Positions 6,627-6,869 of a stretch of DNA of 6,869 nt are shown in pieces (position 1 is the first letter of the stretch; the number at the start of each line of letters is the position of its first letter). The DNA lies in the NCBI GenBank assembly GCA_030604975.1, contig JAUVUV010000117.1:1-6869 (forward strand), given 5' to 3'. This DNA comes from Candidatus Glassiibacteriota bacterium. GTDB taxonomy: Bacteria > Gemmatimonadota > Glassbacteria > GWA2-58-10. The translations under genes and the position numbers were made by a program. The notes beneath the pieces were generated by a model that did no database searches, had not been told where the DNA came from, and was given only the letters and a program-made list of their open reading frames with translations.

Positions 6627-6869
6627 ACAGGCGTTTTCTCCAGTTTTTCGATAATCAGTTCCAGGTGTACGCCACGGCTTCCCTTGATGAGCAAAAGTTC
6701 TCCTCCGGCAAGCTCTTTTCGGAGAATTTCATAGGCGGCATCGGCATTTTCCACCGCAAAAGCCACATCTTCACTACCGCCGGCGGAGAGATAAGCCTCT
6801 TTCATGTCTTGCGCGAAACTGCCCACGAACACTACAGGCGCCAGCGGCCTGGTAGCGATCAGTCGTGCA
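6623..6869 (-). CDS. murF: UDP-N-acetylmuramoyl-tripeptide--D-alanyl-D-alanine ligase MurF, C-terminal end (5' part beyond the right edge)
   Basis: MurF joins D-Ala-D-Ala to the UDP-MurNAc-tripeptide, the last cytoplasmic ligation. The final 81 codons are present. The open frame runs through the right edge, beginning ARLIATRPLAPVVFVGSFA, so the GTG at 6832-6830 is an internal valine and not a start. The segment matches the C-terminal Mur ligase domain: FVGSFAQDM, a region resembling the loop around FAVENADAAYEIL, and the strongly typical LLLIKGSRGVHLE near the end (compare VKGSR-x-x-x-ME in MurF). The catalytic ATPase domain cannot be checked here. The stop TGA (6625-6623) lies inside the murD ATG-A overlap, which implies translational coupling. 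Another Mur ligase is possible in principle, but the KGSR motif and position favour MurF. Confidence 0.9.
   Translation of the reverse strand, partial: ARLIATRPLAPVVFVGSFAQDMKEAYLSAGGSEDVAFAVENADAAYEILRKELAGGELLLIKGSRGVHLELIIEKLEKTPV

Noticed and set aside
6623..6832. Separate small gene of 69 codons starting at GTG 6832
   Set aside because: The frame continues upstream to the window edge with MurF-like sequence (ARLIATRPLAPV), so this is the C-terminus of a truncated murF, not a small gene.

Overview
The window is a stretch of a bacterial dcw (division and cell wall) cluster. Every gene lies on the minus strand, so the cluster reads from right to left. In transcription order it holds: the 3' end of murF (cut by the right edge), murD, ftsW, murC, murB, ftsQ, and the 5' part of ftsA (cut by the left edge). 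I see no plus-strand gene, RNA gene, mobile element, CRISPR array or phage-like segment.

The first five genes are packed very tightly. murF and murD share ATGA (4 nt), murD and ftsW overlap by 14 nt, ftsW and murC by 8 nt, and murC and murB share TTGA (4 nt), where TTG is the likely murB start. A 39-nt gap then precedes ftsQ, and a 149-nt gap, the longest non-coding stretch, precedes ftsA. The genes are therefore probably one transcription unit with translational coupling through murB. The ftsQ-ftsA gap is the best place for an extra promoter or other control of ftsA and whatever follows it.

The products act together. MurC, MurD and MurF are ATP-dependent ligases building UDP-MurNAc-pentapeptide in the cytoplasm, and MurB makes the UDP-MurNAc they start from. 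FtsW is the SEDS glycan polymerase of the septum. FtsQ is the bitopic divisome linker, and FtsA is the actin-like membrane anchor of FtsZ.

The most notable point is what is missing. In the usual order (murE murF mraY murD ftsW murG murC murB ftsQ ftsA ftsZ), mraY sits between murF and murD, and murG between ftsW and murC. Here both places are closed by overlapping genes. The two absent genes encode exactly the enzymes for the lipid I and lipid II steps. They are most likely elsewhere in the genome, but the paired loss is unusual and can be tested.

The organism is a bacterium with a standard FtsA/FtsQ/FtsW divisome and moderate GC content (a little over half by eye). The FtsA sequence and the lack of ddl between murB and ftsQ suggest a lineage outside the Gammaproteobacteria, perhaps near the FCB group. 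That placement is a low-confidence impression, not a result.
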